A stretch of DNA of 64,000 bases from Peromyscus leucopus. Its lineage: Eukaryota > Chordata > Mammalia > Rodentia > Cricetidae. The translations under genes and the position numbers were made by a program. Location of the stretch: positions 82,733,735-82,797,734 of the forward strand of contig NC_051066.1 in assembly GCF_004664715.2 (NCBI RefSeq), read 5' to 3'. Shown here one piece after another: positions 36,640-46,775 of the stretch (positions are counted from its first letter, which is position 1; each line of letters begins with the position of its first letter). The notes beneath the pieces were generated by a model that searched no databases, had not been told where the DNA came from, and saw nothing but the letters and a program-made list of their open reading frames with translations.

Positions 36640-36800
36640 CAAGCCAGATGTGGTGGCATGTGCCTATAAGAACTCCCCAGGCAGAAGCAAGGACATTTCT
36701 GAGAGCTTGAGGTCAGCCTAATCTAAGTTCTGGACCAATTATGACTAGATAGTGAGATTCTATCTCAAACCATTGTTCCTCAAAAAAATGAAAAGAAAAA
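36640..36800 (+). mobile_element. Old B1-related SINE, sense
   Basis: 'gccagatgtggtggcatgtg', 'gagcttgaggtcagcctaat' and 'agtgagattctatctcaaac' match B1 start, middle and end. Diverged. Confidence 0.7.
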
Positions 36801-36809
36801 GGAAAGCAT

Positions 36810-36903
36810 AGACATTATATATATACATATATGTGTATATGTATATATACATGTATACATATATACACACATATATACATATATGTATATGTATGTGTAT
36901 TGA
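36810..36903. repeat. TA/TG/CA-rich microsatellite
   Basis: Alternating TATA, TATG and ACAT units directly beside the LTR at 36904. A similar tract begins at 40777. Confidence 0.93.
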
Positions 36904-37319
36904 TGTAACCAACCGTCTTATTAAATAAGAAACACAGAAACAATGTAAAAGAGAAAGCCGAGAGGTCAGAGCTCAGAGCTAAAATCTCACCCTTCCTCCT
37001 GCTGTCCCAGCTTCGTGAAAAGAGACCTACTTCCTGTCAGTTCGTTTTTTTATAGTATGTTGTTCTGCCTTCTCATTGGTTGTAAACCCAAACACATGAC
37101 TGCCTCGTCACTGTCTGAATGTACAGCCCCCTAGGTCTTAAAGGCATATGTCTCCAATGCTGGCTATATCCCTGAATACACAGAGATCTTATGGGATTAA
37201 AGGCGTGTGCCACCACCGCCACACTCTTGCTATGGCTCTAATAGCTCTGACCCCCAGACAACTTTATTTATTAACATACAATCAAAATAATAATTCAGTA
37301 CAATTAGATTACCACCACA
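36904..37319 (-). mobile_element. Retroviral LTR (group A), 3' LTR of a minus-strand element
   Basis: On the minus strand it starts TGTGGTGGTAATC and ends GGTTGGTTACA (416 bp). A polypurine tract ending GAAAAGGGGAAA lies directly upstream on that strand (37320-37337), so this is a 3' LTR. It carries a B1-like module (minus strand 'GGTGGCACACGCCTTTAATC') and promoter motifs listed separately. Its first and last 20 bases resemble those of the group-C LTR at 42837. Confidence 0.9.
37044..37083 (-). promoter_or_regulatory. LTR promoter motifs: CCAAT box and TATA-like box
   Basis: The minus strand reads AACCAATGAGAAGG, then, about 20 bp on, ACTATAAAAAAAC. Order and spacing fit an RNA polymerase II core promoter in the U3 of the group-A LTR and support its minus orientation. 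Activity is unknown. Confidence 0.6.
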
Positions 37320-39750
37320 TTTCCCCTTTTCTATTTTAATAAAAAGAAAAAAGCAAAAGGTTATAACTAACAAAAGAAAAACTATATACAAAAGTACAAT
37401 AACTATATACAATATATACAAGTAATAAATACCTAAACAGGTATTTGACAAATCAGAGAAAACAATTCCATTATCTATCCTATTTTGGTAAATCCAAGAT
37501 GTATCTAATGCACTTTCTATCCTAATTAATTTTCAACTATAACTAACTAATCTTCAACCATAACTAACTAATCTTCAACTCCCTCAGAGACCCAAGAAGG
37601 GAATAGTATTAGCTAACAAAAATAAAAACAGGAAGTGCATGCAAGCAACTTCCAAAAAATTTTGTGAGTTGACAGAAACAGCCAGCTGCCTGGGCAGTCA
37701 CCTGAGGTTTCTCCGCAGTGTTGGGGCATCATCTTCAGCCTATAGGCTTAGTGTATCTGACAGACTCATTTGTGAAGTAGAATGTACACAAGGTCAACAG
37801 TTCAACCTCACATTGGGTGAGAGCAGTCCACGTACCAGAAACACCTGAATTCCACTAGTGTCCTGTCATGATTCAGGATTTTAAATTCTGGAAATTGTTG
37901 ATAGTTTTTTAATTCAGCTGTCCATTCTTCTTGGCTGTGTATATATGGCTTCATCTCAGCATCCCCTTCTTCTCCACATCCCTCTATTAAATGCCAGTCT
38001 ACTTTTGAGAGGCATGAGCTTTCAGCTGCTGTTCCATTGTACAACAGAATCCATTGGCCCTCTGCCTGTTAAGCTGCCTTCGAAGAAAAGGGCACTGTAC
38101 CTTTTCCGGATGCGAAGGCCACTTCAGGGATGGGACCATATTGTCCTGGCCTCAGAAGATGCCTTTTGATAAAGCCATAACCACACTTGTTTTGGCAAGA
38201 ATCAGTAGTCCTTCGTTTCGTGATCTGTCTGTCCATTTTGTCCTGTTGATTCGAGGATACTTTGTTGTCCAGTGGCTAACTTTTGCCAGAATGAAAGTTG
38301 ACTCCATATGCAGTTTCTTCAATGCCCATATTTTCTCTAAAGTAGATTGGTACTGCCAGGAGCTGACATGTCTCAAAAAAGAAAAATTTTCTAAGTTATT
38401 AAAACATTTTAAATGCCATATTCTATAGATCTCTGAAGGGTTTGAAGATGACCTGTCTAAAACATCTCTGCTCAATTTTTAAAACATATCTAATATGACT
38501 ACAAGTTCTATGATAATGTCTAACTACTAGCTTTCATTTCTTTATATTCTAATAGTTGATAATAATAACATTCAAGGATCAGAAATTTGCATTACATTGT
38601 TAAATGGATGGAATAAATACAATTAGAAATATACATATAGCATTTTCTAACAATATCAGTTTCAAATTTGTATACAATATAAAACAATTCAATCCAATGT
38701 AAAGTATTTAAAACTAGTAATTGTCTTTTTCTTTTCTTTCTTTTTTTTTCTTTCTTTTTTTTTTAAACAAGAACCTTAAATCTAATCTCCTTTGCTTAGC
38801 CTTTTTCCTAACCCTTGACAATAACTTGTAACCAACCCCCCTAAATACTGAAAATTATCCCAGACCCAAAACCCATTAAAAAGACCAAAAAACCACCCGC
38901 CCCACACAACCTCTTTGGGAATATGGGCGTCGTATTCTTAAAATTGCTTCCTGCTGGGTATGGGAGAAGTTTTCTTTATCCTGAAAGAAAAATTTTAGGT
39001 TAATTGTCAAATTCTAGGAGAGGTAACTATATCCTTCATTATCCAGTCTGTGTATAATGCCAAAGTTCAGGGTTTATCTCAAGTCCTTATTCAAGTAGTC
39101 TTTGAGACTGGATCATCTCAGCTAGTCATCTCAAATTTGCTCTGAGCACCTTGTAGTTCAAAGCTGATCTATGGATGATGTTTGTCAGCTTAATGATATT
39201 ATTATTGTCCACGTGGAATTGTTGTTGTTGTGGGGCCCCATCTTCTTTCTGGAGGCTTCAGTTGATGTTAGGCCTGGCCGTGATTTCCTGCAGAAAACTG
39301 ATAAGAGACTCGAACACAAAAACATATATATGCAGCTAGCCTTTTTTCTAGAATTAGTTAGTACTCTATGTGACCATTCATATCTTAACAAAGTTTAAAA
39401 TGTATATATATATTAATCTTGTAAATTTTGATATAAAATTTATACTTTGAGAAAAGTTTAAAGAATCAGAATAGAATCAAAGAGTTGAGATTAGTAATAG
39501 AATAGTCCCTTAATTAATTTTGCTTTTGTCCTGTACCATAGCAGAAGATGGCTCTTATTCTGGCATGATACAGGGAGTTTGCATTTTCCTTTTAACAACA
39601 TGCTTGAGTTTAAAGAAGGAGAGAGCCATTCTCCAACTCCAAAGTCAGCTTTAAATTTTAATTGAACTGGGACTATTAGAAAACCAATAGTGTTAAATCT
39701 TTAGAGAAAAGCAGAAACAAACATTTAGGAAGACATAAAAAAATTTTTTA
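37320..39750 (-). mobile_element. Internal sequence of the group-A element, non-autonomous
   Basis: The body lies right of the polypurine tract. 37330-37500 and 38660-39300 align in the same orientation with 43340-43560 and 43560-44370 of the group-C element, so different LTRs share one internal backbone. A further segment of about 1 kb (37560-38600) is absent from the 43-kb copy. Open frames of about 70-125 codons exist on both strands but none shows gag, protease, polymerase or envelope motifs. No 5' LTR or primer-binding site is found. A 21-bp tandem duplication is at about 37534-37580. Confidence 0.7.
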
Positions 39751-40407
39751 GATAATATATACCCATACACCGTTTCACTCTGTTTCTTGGGATAGATGAT
39801 TTGTCACTTTTCTTGAGTTGTCTCATTTGTCCAGTGTTCTTCAGATTCCTTAACCTTCATTCTCCTAAAAGACAAAAACAAAAACCTTTCCCCAAGACTA
39901 ATTTTGGGGATGTTTCCTTTTGACAAGTTATTATCTGATTAAATGAAAAGGCATGTGTTATTGATACAAGTTAGTTTAAGTTGGATGTTCATGCTGGTTG
40001 TGTGTTTTAAAGGTACCTTAACTTCAAAATTTGGATGTAAGTATATGTTGCTTTGGAAAAGAGGCTCTGCTTTTGTTTCCACAGAAAGCCAGAGGCTATG
40101 GATTTGTTCCAGATTAAGATACATCAGGTTTGACCAGCCAAGACCACCTGAAAGGTCTTCGATGACACCATGGCCCAGATGATCCAACATCCAGAATCGT
40201 TTCAAGGCAACTGGCTCAGACGATACGGTCTCACGGACTACTCCATGATCCTAAAATTTTCTTTGTGTCCCCATAAGATACAGCACCCCCTTCCAGCAGG
40301 AAGTAGTAAGAGAAGCTAAGCTACGCCCAAATTCCCAAATATACCAAGCTGACTTTGGAGATGTGTAAAAGTTAAAACCTTCCTTTTAAAAAAAAAGAAA
40401 GGGGAAG
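39751..40407 (+). mobile_element. Internal sequence of a plus-strand group-B element, partial
   Basis: It ends in a polypurine tract (40388-40407, A-run then GAAAGGGGAAG) directly before an LTR. Its last ~200 bp, inverted, resemble the body of the A and C elements ('cttcctgctgg' and 'gagtagtc' blocks), so it faces the opposite way to its left neighbour. The 5' limit is approximate. No retroviral gene recognised. Confidence 0.6.
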
Positions 40408-40776
40408 TGCTGTGGGACGGTCTGTATGTCAAATTGCTCTGATTGGTCAATAAATAAAACACTGATTGGCCAGTGGCCAGGCAGGAAGTAGGTGGGACAA
40501 GGAGAGAGGAGAATTGTGGGAAGCAGAAGGCTGAGGCGGAGAGACACTGCAGCCGCCGCCATGACCAGCCCCATGTGAAGACGCCGGTAAGCCACCAGCC
40601 ACATGGCAAGGTATAGATTTATGGAAATGGTTAATTTAAGCTATAAGAACAGTTAGCAAGAAGCCTGCCACGGCCATACAGTTTATAAGTGATATAAGCG
40701 TCTGAGTGATTATTTTATAAGTGGATTGTGGGACTGCGGGGGCTTGGGGAACCTGGAGAGAAGCCCTCTAGCAACA
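40408..40776 (+). mobile_element. Retroviral LTR (group B), 3' LTR of a plus-strand element
   Basis: Starts TGCTGTGGGACGG right after the polypurine tract and ends TAGCAACA (369 bp). It contains 'ctgattggccagtggccagg' and 'gattattttataagtgga', shared by all group-B LTRs here. It is followed by a TA/TG microsatellite. No matching 5' LTR was found. Confidence 0.92.
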
Positions 40777-40875
40777 TATGTGTGTATATATATACATACA
40801 TACATGTATATACACACATATATATACATATATATAAACACACATGTTTATATATATATATACGTTTCAGGTATA
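40777..40875. repeat. TA/TG/CA-rich microsatellite
   Basis: TATG, TATA and CATA units directly beside the LTR end, similar in type to 36810-36903. Confidence 0.93.
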
Positions 40876-41799
40876 CAAGTAAGTTATGTATAGTATAATC
40901 ATATGTCTGTATAATTTATATACACATATATACATTTAAGCTACTGTATCCTAGTCATTAACACTCATGAGGAGAACATTTTCCATTATCAGCAATATTT
41001 AGACATAATTTTAAAATGGTTGTAATCTAACAAATTAGAAAGGACATTCACTTTCTAATTCATTTTGCTTTTATCATAAATAAGGTTGAAAACCCACAGA
41101 CTATATGATGTGTGTTGAAAGGAGCCAAATAATGTCTCATTGTGTCATTTAATGTAGCCATACTTAGAGAGCTAACTGAGCCCCTAACAGCAATGTAGGT
41201 TGCTTAAGCAGCTTTGGAGGTTATTTCATAGATGTCTGTTAGTGTTTCCCTTTGTGATGGTTAGTAAAAATTTTCTTAGAAATACTCTCTACAGTAAAAC
41301 ATAATGTATGTTCTCAAGAAAAAGTCACATTTTTTTTTTATCTTGGACACAATTGTCTGCTAAGCATTGTTATGTTTTGCCTGTTCTTTTACCTTTTTAA
41401 CCCCAAATCAGGTGAAGATTGCCTGCTTGTACTCTCTGGCCATGACATATTGCATCTAAATAGAGTAGAGGAATGTCACTCCATTATAAAAAAAGATCAG
41501 TTCTCTAGATGATTCAGAGAAACCAAAGACAGCTGTAAAGCAGAGAAAAATGAAGACCTTAATCTTTGAAGAAGTAACTAACACATGTTGTGGCCCAACC
41601 TGATACTAACAGCAACATTAAGTAGTTGGTAATCGGTATAATTTAAGATGGAGGTCTAGATGAAGGCAATCCTGCCAATGATACTGAGGCAGGAAAACAT
41701 AAGACATAGTTTGGGAACTTGGGTTTCTTCCACTTGGTTTTAAGTTATGTCCACACCCTCTCTTTCAGGAAAGGACTTGGCAGCCTAGTACTTGTATGC
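40876..41799. other. Unannotated stretch
   Basis: Unique-looking AT-rich sequence; no gene or repeat recognised. Confidence 0.5.

Positions 41800-41850
<51 letters not shown>
41800..41850. repeat. (CA)n microsatellite
   Basis: About 25 AC units, uninterrupted. Confidence 0.98.
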
Positions 41851-41852
<2 letters not shown>

Positions 41853-42555
41853 CAAACAATGAATCTAGCAACCTCAGGACCTCTGTCCACCCCTCCCTGC
41901 ATCAGGCTATCTACATCCCTATCTTTGAAGAGTAGCATGAGTTTCTCTGCCTCTAAAAACATTCGAATTTAGGCAGTTTCTATTCAAGTGTATTTCCATT
42001 GTGTCTGGTATGAAGAATGGAATTACCAATCAGGCCTGAATTGGGTTTGGATGCATGATCATTAGGCAAAACTGTGTTGTCTAGTAATTCTTTAAGGAGT
42101 CTCTTCTACTTACTATATTATGACTACATATAATTCTGTATGCACATGATTAAAATCAAATGCATTACAGGAAGAAACAGGTACAATAGAGGAATGATTA
42201 TGCAACCATCTACCAATCAAAATAGACAATAACTAAATTATGCTCTTTATTAAACATGTCCTCCTTTCCTGAGACTATATAAAGAGGTCTCAGAGTATGG
42301 CTTCAGTCTTGTGGCCCACTATCTGTCTTGGTAGTGTATCTTTCTTTACTATCTATTGTCTCTTTGCTCCAGATAAAACTATCTTGCTTCTTTTTATAAT
42401 CTCTTTGTGAGTTCTTATTTTCACTTTTCTTTGGTAAGTGACCAAGAATCTAGAAACACCTGTCCAGTAACAATGCCAGTAAGCCAGGCATGTCTGACAT
42501 GAAAATATTGCCTGTACTGAGAAATGGAAGAGTGTTCTTTTTAATCGGAATAATA
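41851..42555. other. Unannotated stretch
   Basis: No gene or repeat recognised. Confidence 0.5.
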
Positions 42556-42836
42556 GTTGTTTTTTTTTTTTTTCATTTACTTCTTCCCATTCCTACATAC
42601 TAACTCCCTATCATACTTCCTACCCTTTCCCAGGTTTCTGACTTTCAGTTTTGTTCTGTGACCCATTCAGATTAACCTGTACCACTTGTGTGATCACTGG
42701 ATTGGTTGACTGTAGCATGTTATATTCTGGTTAATACACAGCCACTGCCATCATAAACTCTCACCAACTATGAGTGACTGTGCTAAATCTGTATAAGAAT
42801 GGTCCATCAACAGTAGAATTAAAAACAACAACAACT
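42556..42836 (-). mobile_element. L1 3'UTR fragment, antisense
   Basis: T-rich start (42560-42573), a pyrimidine-rich block, then 'gttttgttctgtgacccatt' and 'taccacttgtgtgatcactg', the antisense rodent L1 3'UTR layout. The group-C LTR inserted at its right end. Confidence 0.6.
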
Positions 42837-43333
42837 TGTAGCACGAATCTTAAAAGGTCTTATTAATAAAAAACAAACCCGGAGCAAGGTATTGGGGTGA
42901 ACACTGAAAGATCAGAGAAACAGAACAAACCAGAGCTAACCCCACCTTGACAACTTCTTAGCTGATATTGTTTCCTCAAACTGGAAGCTTCTGAGTCCCC
43001 ACCCAAATGGATTTCAGCTGAACTGCTGCTAAAAGCCTAAAAGCTTAAAAAGCCTCTAGTTCCTGGTCCTCACACCTTATATACCTTTCTGCTTCCTGCC
43101 ATCACTTCCTGGGATTAAAGTCATGTGTCTTTCCCAAGCAAGACATGAGATCTCAAGTGCTGGGATTAAAGGTATGTGTCACCATGCCTGGCTGTTTCCA
43201 GTGTGGTCTTGAACTCACAGAGATCCACATGGATCTCTGCCTTAAGAATGCTAAGATTAAAGGCTATATTTAATATAGTTCTGTTCTCTGACCCCCAGAA
43301 AAGTTTATTGGGGTGTACGATAAAATAACCACA
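42837..43333 (-). mobile_element. Retroviral LTR (group C), 3' LTR of a minus-strand element
   Basis: On the minus strand it starts TGTGGTTATTTTATCG and ends GATTCGTGCTACA (497 bp). An A/G-rich tract ending AAAGGAAA lies directly upstream on that strand, so this is the 3' LTR. It contains several B1-derived pieces in sense orientation (43085-43260). The copy at 2168-2649 is a solo LTR of the same group. Confidence 0.92.
43075..43084 (-). promoter_or_regulatory. TATA-like box in group-C LTR
   Basis: The minus strand reads GTATATAAGG, a good TATA match roughly mid-LTR, supporting transcription on the minus strand. The solo copy at 2168-2649 has lost it. Confidence 0.55.
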
Positions 43334-44379
43334 TTTCCTTTTTTTGTTTAAAATAAAATTTATAACTAATATAAGAAAACATGTATATAGTAAGTATATA
43401 CAATATGTACAGTCAAGAATTACATTAACAATGTCTAATCCATTAATATTTGATAGATTCAGACAAAAAACTCCATTATATATATTAACAATGTCCAGTC
43501 CATTAACATTTGACAAATTCAAACAAAAATTATTTATTCTATTTTGGTGAGTCCAATACAAAATTTGTATACAATATAAAAAAAATCCAATCCAATGTAA
43601 AGTATTTAAAAACAAGTAGTTCCTTTATAAAAGTAGATTCAATAATCTACCTTTTTTCTTATCATACCCATATTCTCTCCTTTTTCTTTTCATAGTAGAT
43701 TCAATAATCTGTCTTTTATCTTATTATTTTATATCTTTTTTAGAGTAGATTCAATAACCTGCCCTTTATACTATTATTTCTATATATCTTTTTTTAGAAT
43801 AGATTCAATAATCTACCTCGTGTCTATATCCTCTTTTTTTCTTTTTCTTTTCTTTTTTCTAAACAAAAACTCTGAATCTAATCTCCTTGTTTAGCTTTCT
43901 TCCTGATCATTAACAATTAACAACTTGTAACCAACCTTTGTAAACTATAACAATATCCATAACTCATTAAACAACCAGATTCCCACCTCTTGGGAACGTG
44001 GGTATCATGTTCTTAAAATTACTTCCTGCTGTTTGTAGGCCAAGGCATCTTTAGAGGATACGGAAAAGAAAAATTTTTGGTTAATAGTCAAGTCCTGGGT
44101 GAGGTAGCTGTATCATTTGTTGTCCAGTCTCTGCATAATGGGAAAATGCAGGGTTTATCTAAGTCCTTGCTCGAGTAGTCTGTGAAGCTGGATCATCTTA
44201 GCTAGCCATCTCAAAATTGTACTGAATAGTTTGTAGTCCAAAGCTGATCTTTGGGTGATGTTAATCAGCTTAATGGTATTATCGTAGTCCATGTGGAATC
44301 GTCAATTGTTGTGGGGTCCCATCATCCTTTTCTAGATTTCAAAGCTGTTGTTAGTTGTGGTCATGGTTCCCTGAAAACA
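43334..44379 (-). mobile_element. Internal sequence of the group-C element, non-autonomous
   Basis: Collinear with the body of the group-A element (38660-39300), including the blocks 'cttaatggtattatcgtagt' and 'tctaatctccttgtttagc'. A minisatellite (43630-43816) sits in it. No gag, pol or env. It ends at a T13 run that adjoins a kinase pseudogene. The 149-codon frame spanning 43166-43615 crosses the LTR joint and is spurious. Confidence 0.75.
43630..43816. repeat. Minisatellite inside ERV body, about 4 units of 50-62 bp
   Basis: The core TAGATTCAATAATCTA recurs at about 43633, 43695, 43746 and 43800 with T-rich spacers. The core can fold on itself (TAGATT/AATCTA arms). The group-A copy lacks this expansion. 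Confidence 0.85.
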
Positions 44380-44392
44380 TTTTTTTTTTTTT
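44380..44392 (-). other. Poly(T) = poly(A) tail of the adjoining minus-strand pseudogene
   Basis: Thirteen T directly at the 3' side of the kinase homology, as expected for a retroposed transcript on the minus strand. Confidence 0.6.
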
Positions 44393-44640
44393 GCCTCCTC
44401 TGTGGTTTGGAGCAATCACAGTCTGATAAATGTGTGCCTCTCAGAACCACAAATGTTCTTCCTAGAAGAGAATATCCTCACAACAACCTCTTCTCCCCAC
44501 CATTTGCTTCGCCAAGCTTCTCCAAACTGACCTTTGCTGATGCTTTCTTGTAACACAATGGTCCTGATAATTGTGCTCTGAACAAGCAGCAGTAAACCCT
44601 TCGTCCCAGGTAGCAGCATCACTGAAGTCACCAACATGAT
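44393..44640 (-). pseudogene. Tgfbr1-ps: Processed pseudogene fragment of TGF-beta receptor type I kinase (Tgfbr1/ALK5)
   Basis: In life ALK5 is a membrane serine/threonine kinase that phosphorylates SMAD2/3 after TGF-beta binding. On the minus strand, a 104-codon open frame (44730 down to 44416) contains [18 protein letters not shown] and then [11 protein letters not shown]. This matches the end of the GS domain, the glycine-rich ATP loop and the VAIK-like strand of type I receptors, fitting ALK5 better than ALK4 or ALK7 (QES rather than QEI; GEEV). Damage: the first loop glycine is Ser, the ATP-anchoring Lys is Arg, and the match shifts frame just after (nucleotide similarity continues through the 'tttatcagactgtga' block). 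Upstream of the GS motif, similarity fades but appears to cross an exon joint without an intron. A 13-base poly(A) follows on the coding strand. Only about 75 codons remain. It adjoins the ERV body. Confidence 0.82.
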
Positions 44641-44740
44641 GAGAAGCAGCCAGAAACAATTGGTCAGTATTTCGCCTTGAAACTCTGCAGAGACATGGGT
44701 GGAGGTACATGGCTTTCTATGATTTCCCACACATGCTTCA

Positions 44741-45504
44741 TATTCTGCTGTGTATGTATATTACTAACTTCCCCATGGTTACTATTTACTTGACAAAGCC
44801 ATAGCTACTTACTTCTCATAATCAATAGCTTCTTGTTTTAAACTCAAGTCTTTTTGCAGCATCTCCTTACTTCATGAAGCATGCCATGAGCACACCATAC
44901 ATCATAAGCATTTATGTAACTAAGAAATAATTTCAAGTTCCAAAATATTAAGACTTCCAACCATGCTTGATGTAAGAATGATTGCCTAATAATTCTTGCT
45001 TTGAATCTAATGGAATTATTGAATAATTCAAGTAAGAGATTATTTAAAGCAATCCTATTGAAAGGCAACTATGCAAGTGACTTGTTGATTCATTAATCTG
45101 CAGTTTCTTATTGCTGCATATGAAAATAGTGAGGCAAGAACAGTGCCATTTTCTAAACTCTGTGGCAAGGTCTTTTTTCAAGAGATGTCACCTAAGGCAT
45201 TACCAACTGGAGCACTCTGTCTTGTGTTGTTGTTAGACTGCCTTATGATAATTTCATTGTTAGAGAAGCAAATAATCACTCAGAACTTTTTCCTCTGAAA
45301 AACTACATACAAGTCTGTGGAATTTATCCCTTCACAAGAAATAAAAACCTCCCTGTGACTTTTTTCAGAACCCATGTTTTCTAGAAAGTTATTATGTTCC
45401 CCCTAAACAAATGATAATTGTCTTATTTTTAGGCAGTGGATTCTATATCTTAAAGTATCATTTATAAGCATTGTCCTATTTGGTTATGTGTATCTTTTTT
45501 TTTT
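44741..45504. other. Unannotated stretch
   Basis: Unique-looking sequence; no gene or repeat recognised. Further diverged Tgfbr1-like text just upstream of the pseudogene (44640-44750) is possible but not convincing. Confidence 0.45.
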
Positions 45505-45875
45505 TTTCATTGAAACACAATAACTGACAAGAGGTGAGTTAATGGAAGGAAGGTTTATTTTGGCTAATGGTTGAAGGGGATATAGTTCATACAACAGGGA
45601 AGACATGATGGCATAGCAGCAGGAGTGGGAGATCTGCTGGTTATATTCACAGTAAGGAAGCAAAGAGTGATGAACGTCCTTGCTCACCTACTTGCTTTCT
45701 CCTTCTAATGCAGTCCACGGCTTCAACCTCTGGAATGATACTCCCTACATTTAGAGTTTGTCTTTGCACATCAATTAACCTGATCTAGAAAATTCCTCAC
45801 AGACATGCTCCAGAATTTGTGCCCAAGGTTATTCTGGATGCTGTCAAGTTGACAACTCACACAATTTATCACAAT
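45505..45875. mobile_element. Abundant muroid interspersed repeat ('ggtttatttt' family)
   Basis: Same order as 23695-24060: 'gaaggtttattttggctaat', the 'catgatggcatagcagcagg' block and 'gctgtcaagttgacaactca' near the right end. Confidence 0.7.
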
Positions 45876-46309
45876 CAGCCAGACTTCAAAATATGGATCT
45901 AATGTTTCAACTTTAGGTACCCTTTCAAACTACAGGACAGACATTTCTACTCATTTTCTAGTGCTGCCCATATTAAAGATTGTTTTCATCATACACTTGA
46001 TGGTTGTGTCTTATTAGATATAAAGAATTAGTTGCATTTATTATAAAATTCTTCTGTGATAGAGTTCTTTTTTAATCATTATAGAAAAACAGTAGTAAAT
46101 GTTGGGAAATTATAGCTATTGAAATTGTTAACTGGGCATATGTCTTATGCACTTAGTCAGCAAAGGTGCTGAAAAATATTATTAAGTCTTTAAAATATCA
46201 TATTAAAAAGACACTGTTAACACTTCCATTTACAATGATGAATCTGAGGTTCAAGGCCAACTACCATTTTCTGTTGGAGGTGGCTATGGTTAAATCCAAA
46301 GTATACCTC

Positions 46310-46650
46310 ATAGGTTCCTGTTCTAAGAACGCTGATGCCTCAGCTGACAGCGCTATTCAGGAGGTTGGCAAACCTTTGGGAAATGGGGCCTAGTTGGAGG
46401 AAGGAGGCCACCACAGATGGGCCTTCAAGGTTGTATCAAACCCCACCTCCCAACCCACATAGTCAGCTGTGCTACATGTGAGCAGACTCCACCACTGGTT
46501 CCCGCTTCTGGGACTTCCTTGCCATGAAGACTTGAAATCTCCTGAAACTATTACCCCAAGTAATATTTCCCCTGTTAAATGTCCCTGTTGGTCACAGCCA
46601 TGTCAAAGTAACTCCAGGGATTATGGAAATAGTAAAATGCATTTGTCTTT
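46310..46650. mobile_element. Muroid interspersed repeat, inverted relative to 45505
   Basis: Blocks such as 'aggaggttggcaaacctttg', 'ggcctagttggaggaaggag', and 'ttcccgcttctgggacttcc' resemble the opposite strand of the family seen at 23.7 and 45.5 kb. Moderately diverged. Confidence 0.5.
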
Positions 46651-46690
46651 TGACATGTATACAGTAAAATCAATACAGCGATTGAGAGTT

Positions 46691-46752
46691 AAGAGATAAG
46701 AATATCTTGTAAGAGATGAGAATGTCTTGTAAGAAAACTTACAAGTTTTCTT
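46691..46752. repeat. 20-bp tandem duplication followed by an inverted repeat
   Basis: Two copies (46691-46710 and 46711-46730) differ at two bases. Next is AAGAAAACTT-AC-AAGTTTTCTT (46731-46752) with perfect 10-bp arms, and a weaker second hairpin follows to about 46775. Confidence 0.9.
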
Positions 46753-46775
46753 ATTTTGAAAATTTGTAAGTTTTC

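Noticed and set aside
36904..40776. A complete provirus with 5' and 3' LTRs
   Set aside because: The two LTRs are of different families and opposite orientation, each with its own polypurine tract, so they are two 3' LTRs.
43166..43615. 149-codon minus-strand frame with internal duplication
   Set aside because: Crosses the LTR/internal joint of an ERV and translates AT-rich tandem text; no retroviral motif.
44251..44553. 100-codon plus-strand frame over the ERV/pseudogene joint
   Set aside because: The minus strand has the kinase match; the plus frame is its shadow.
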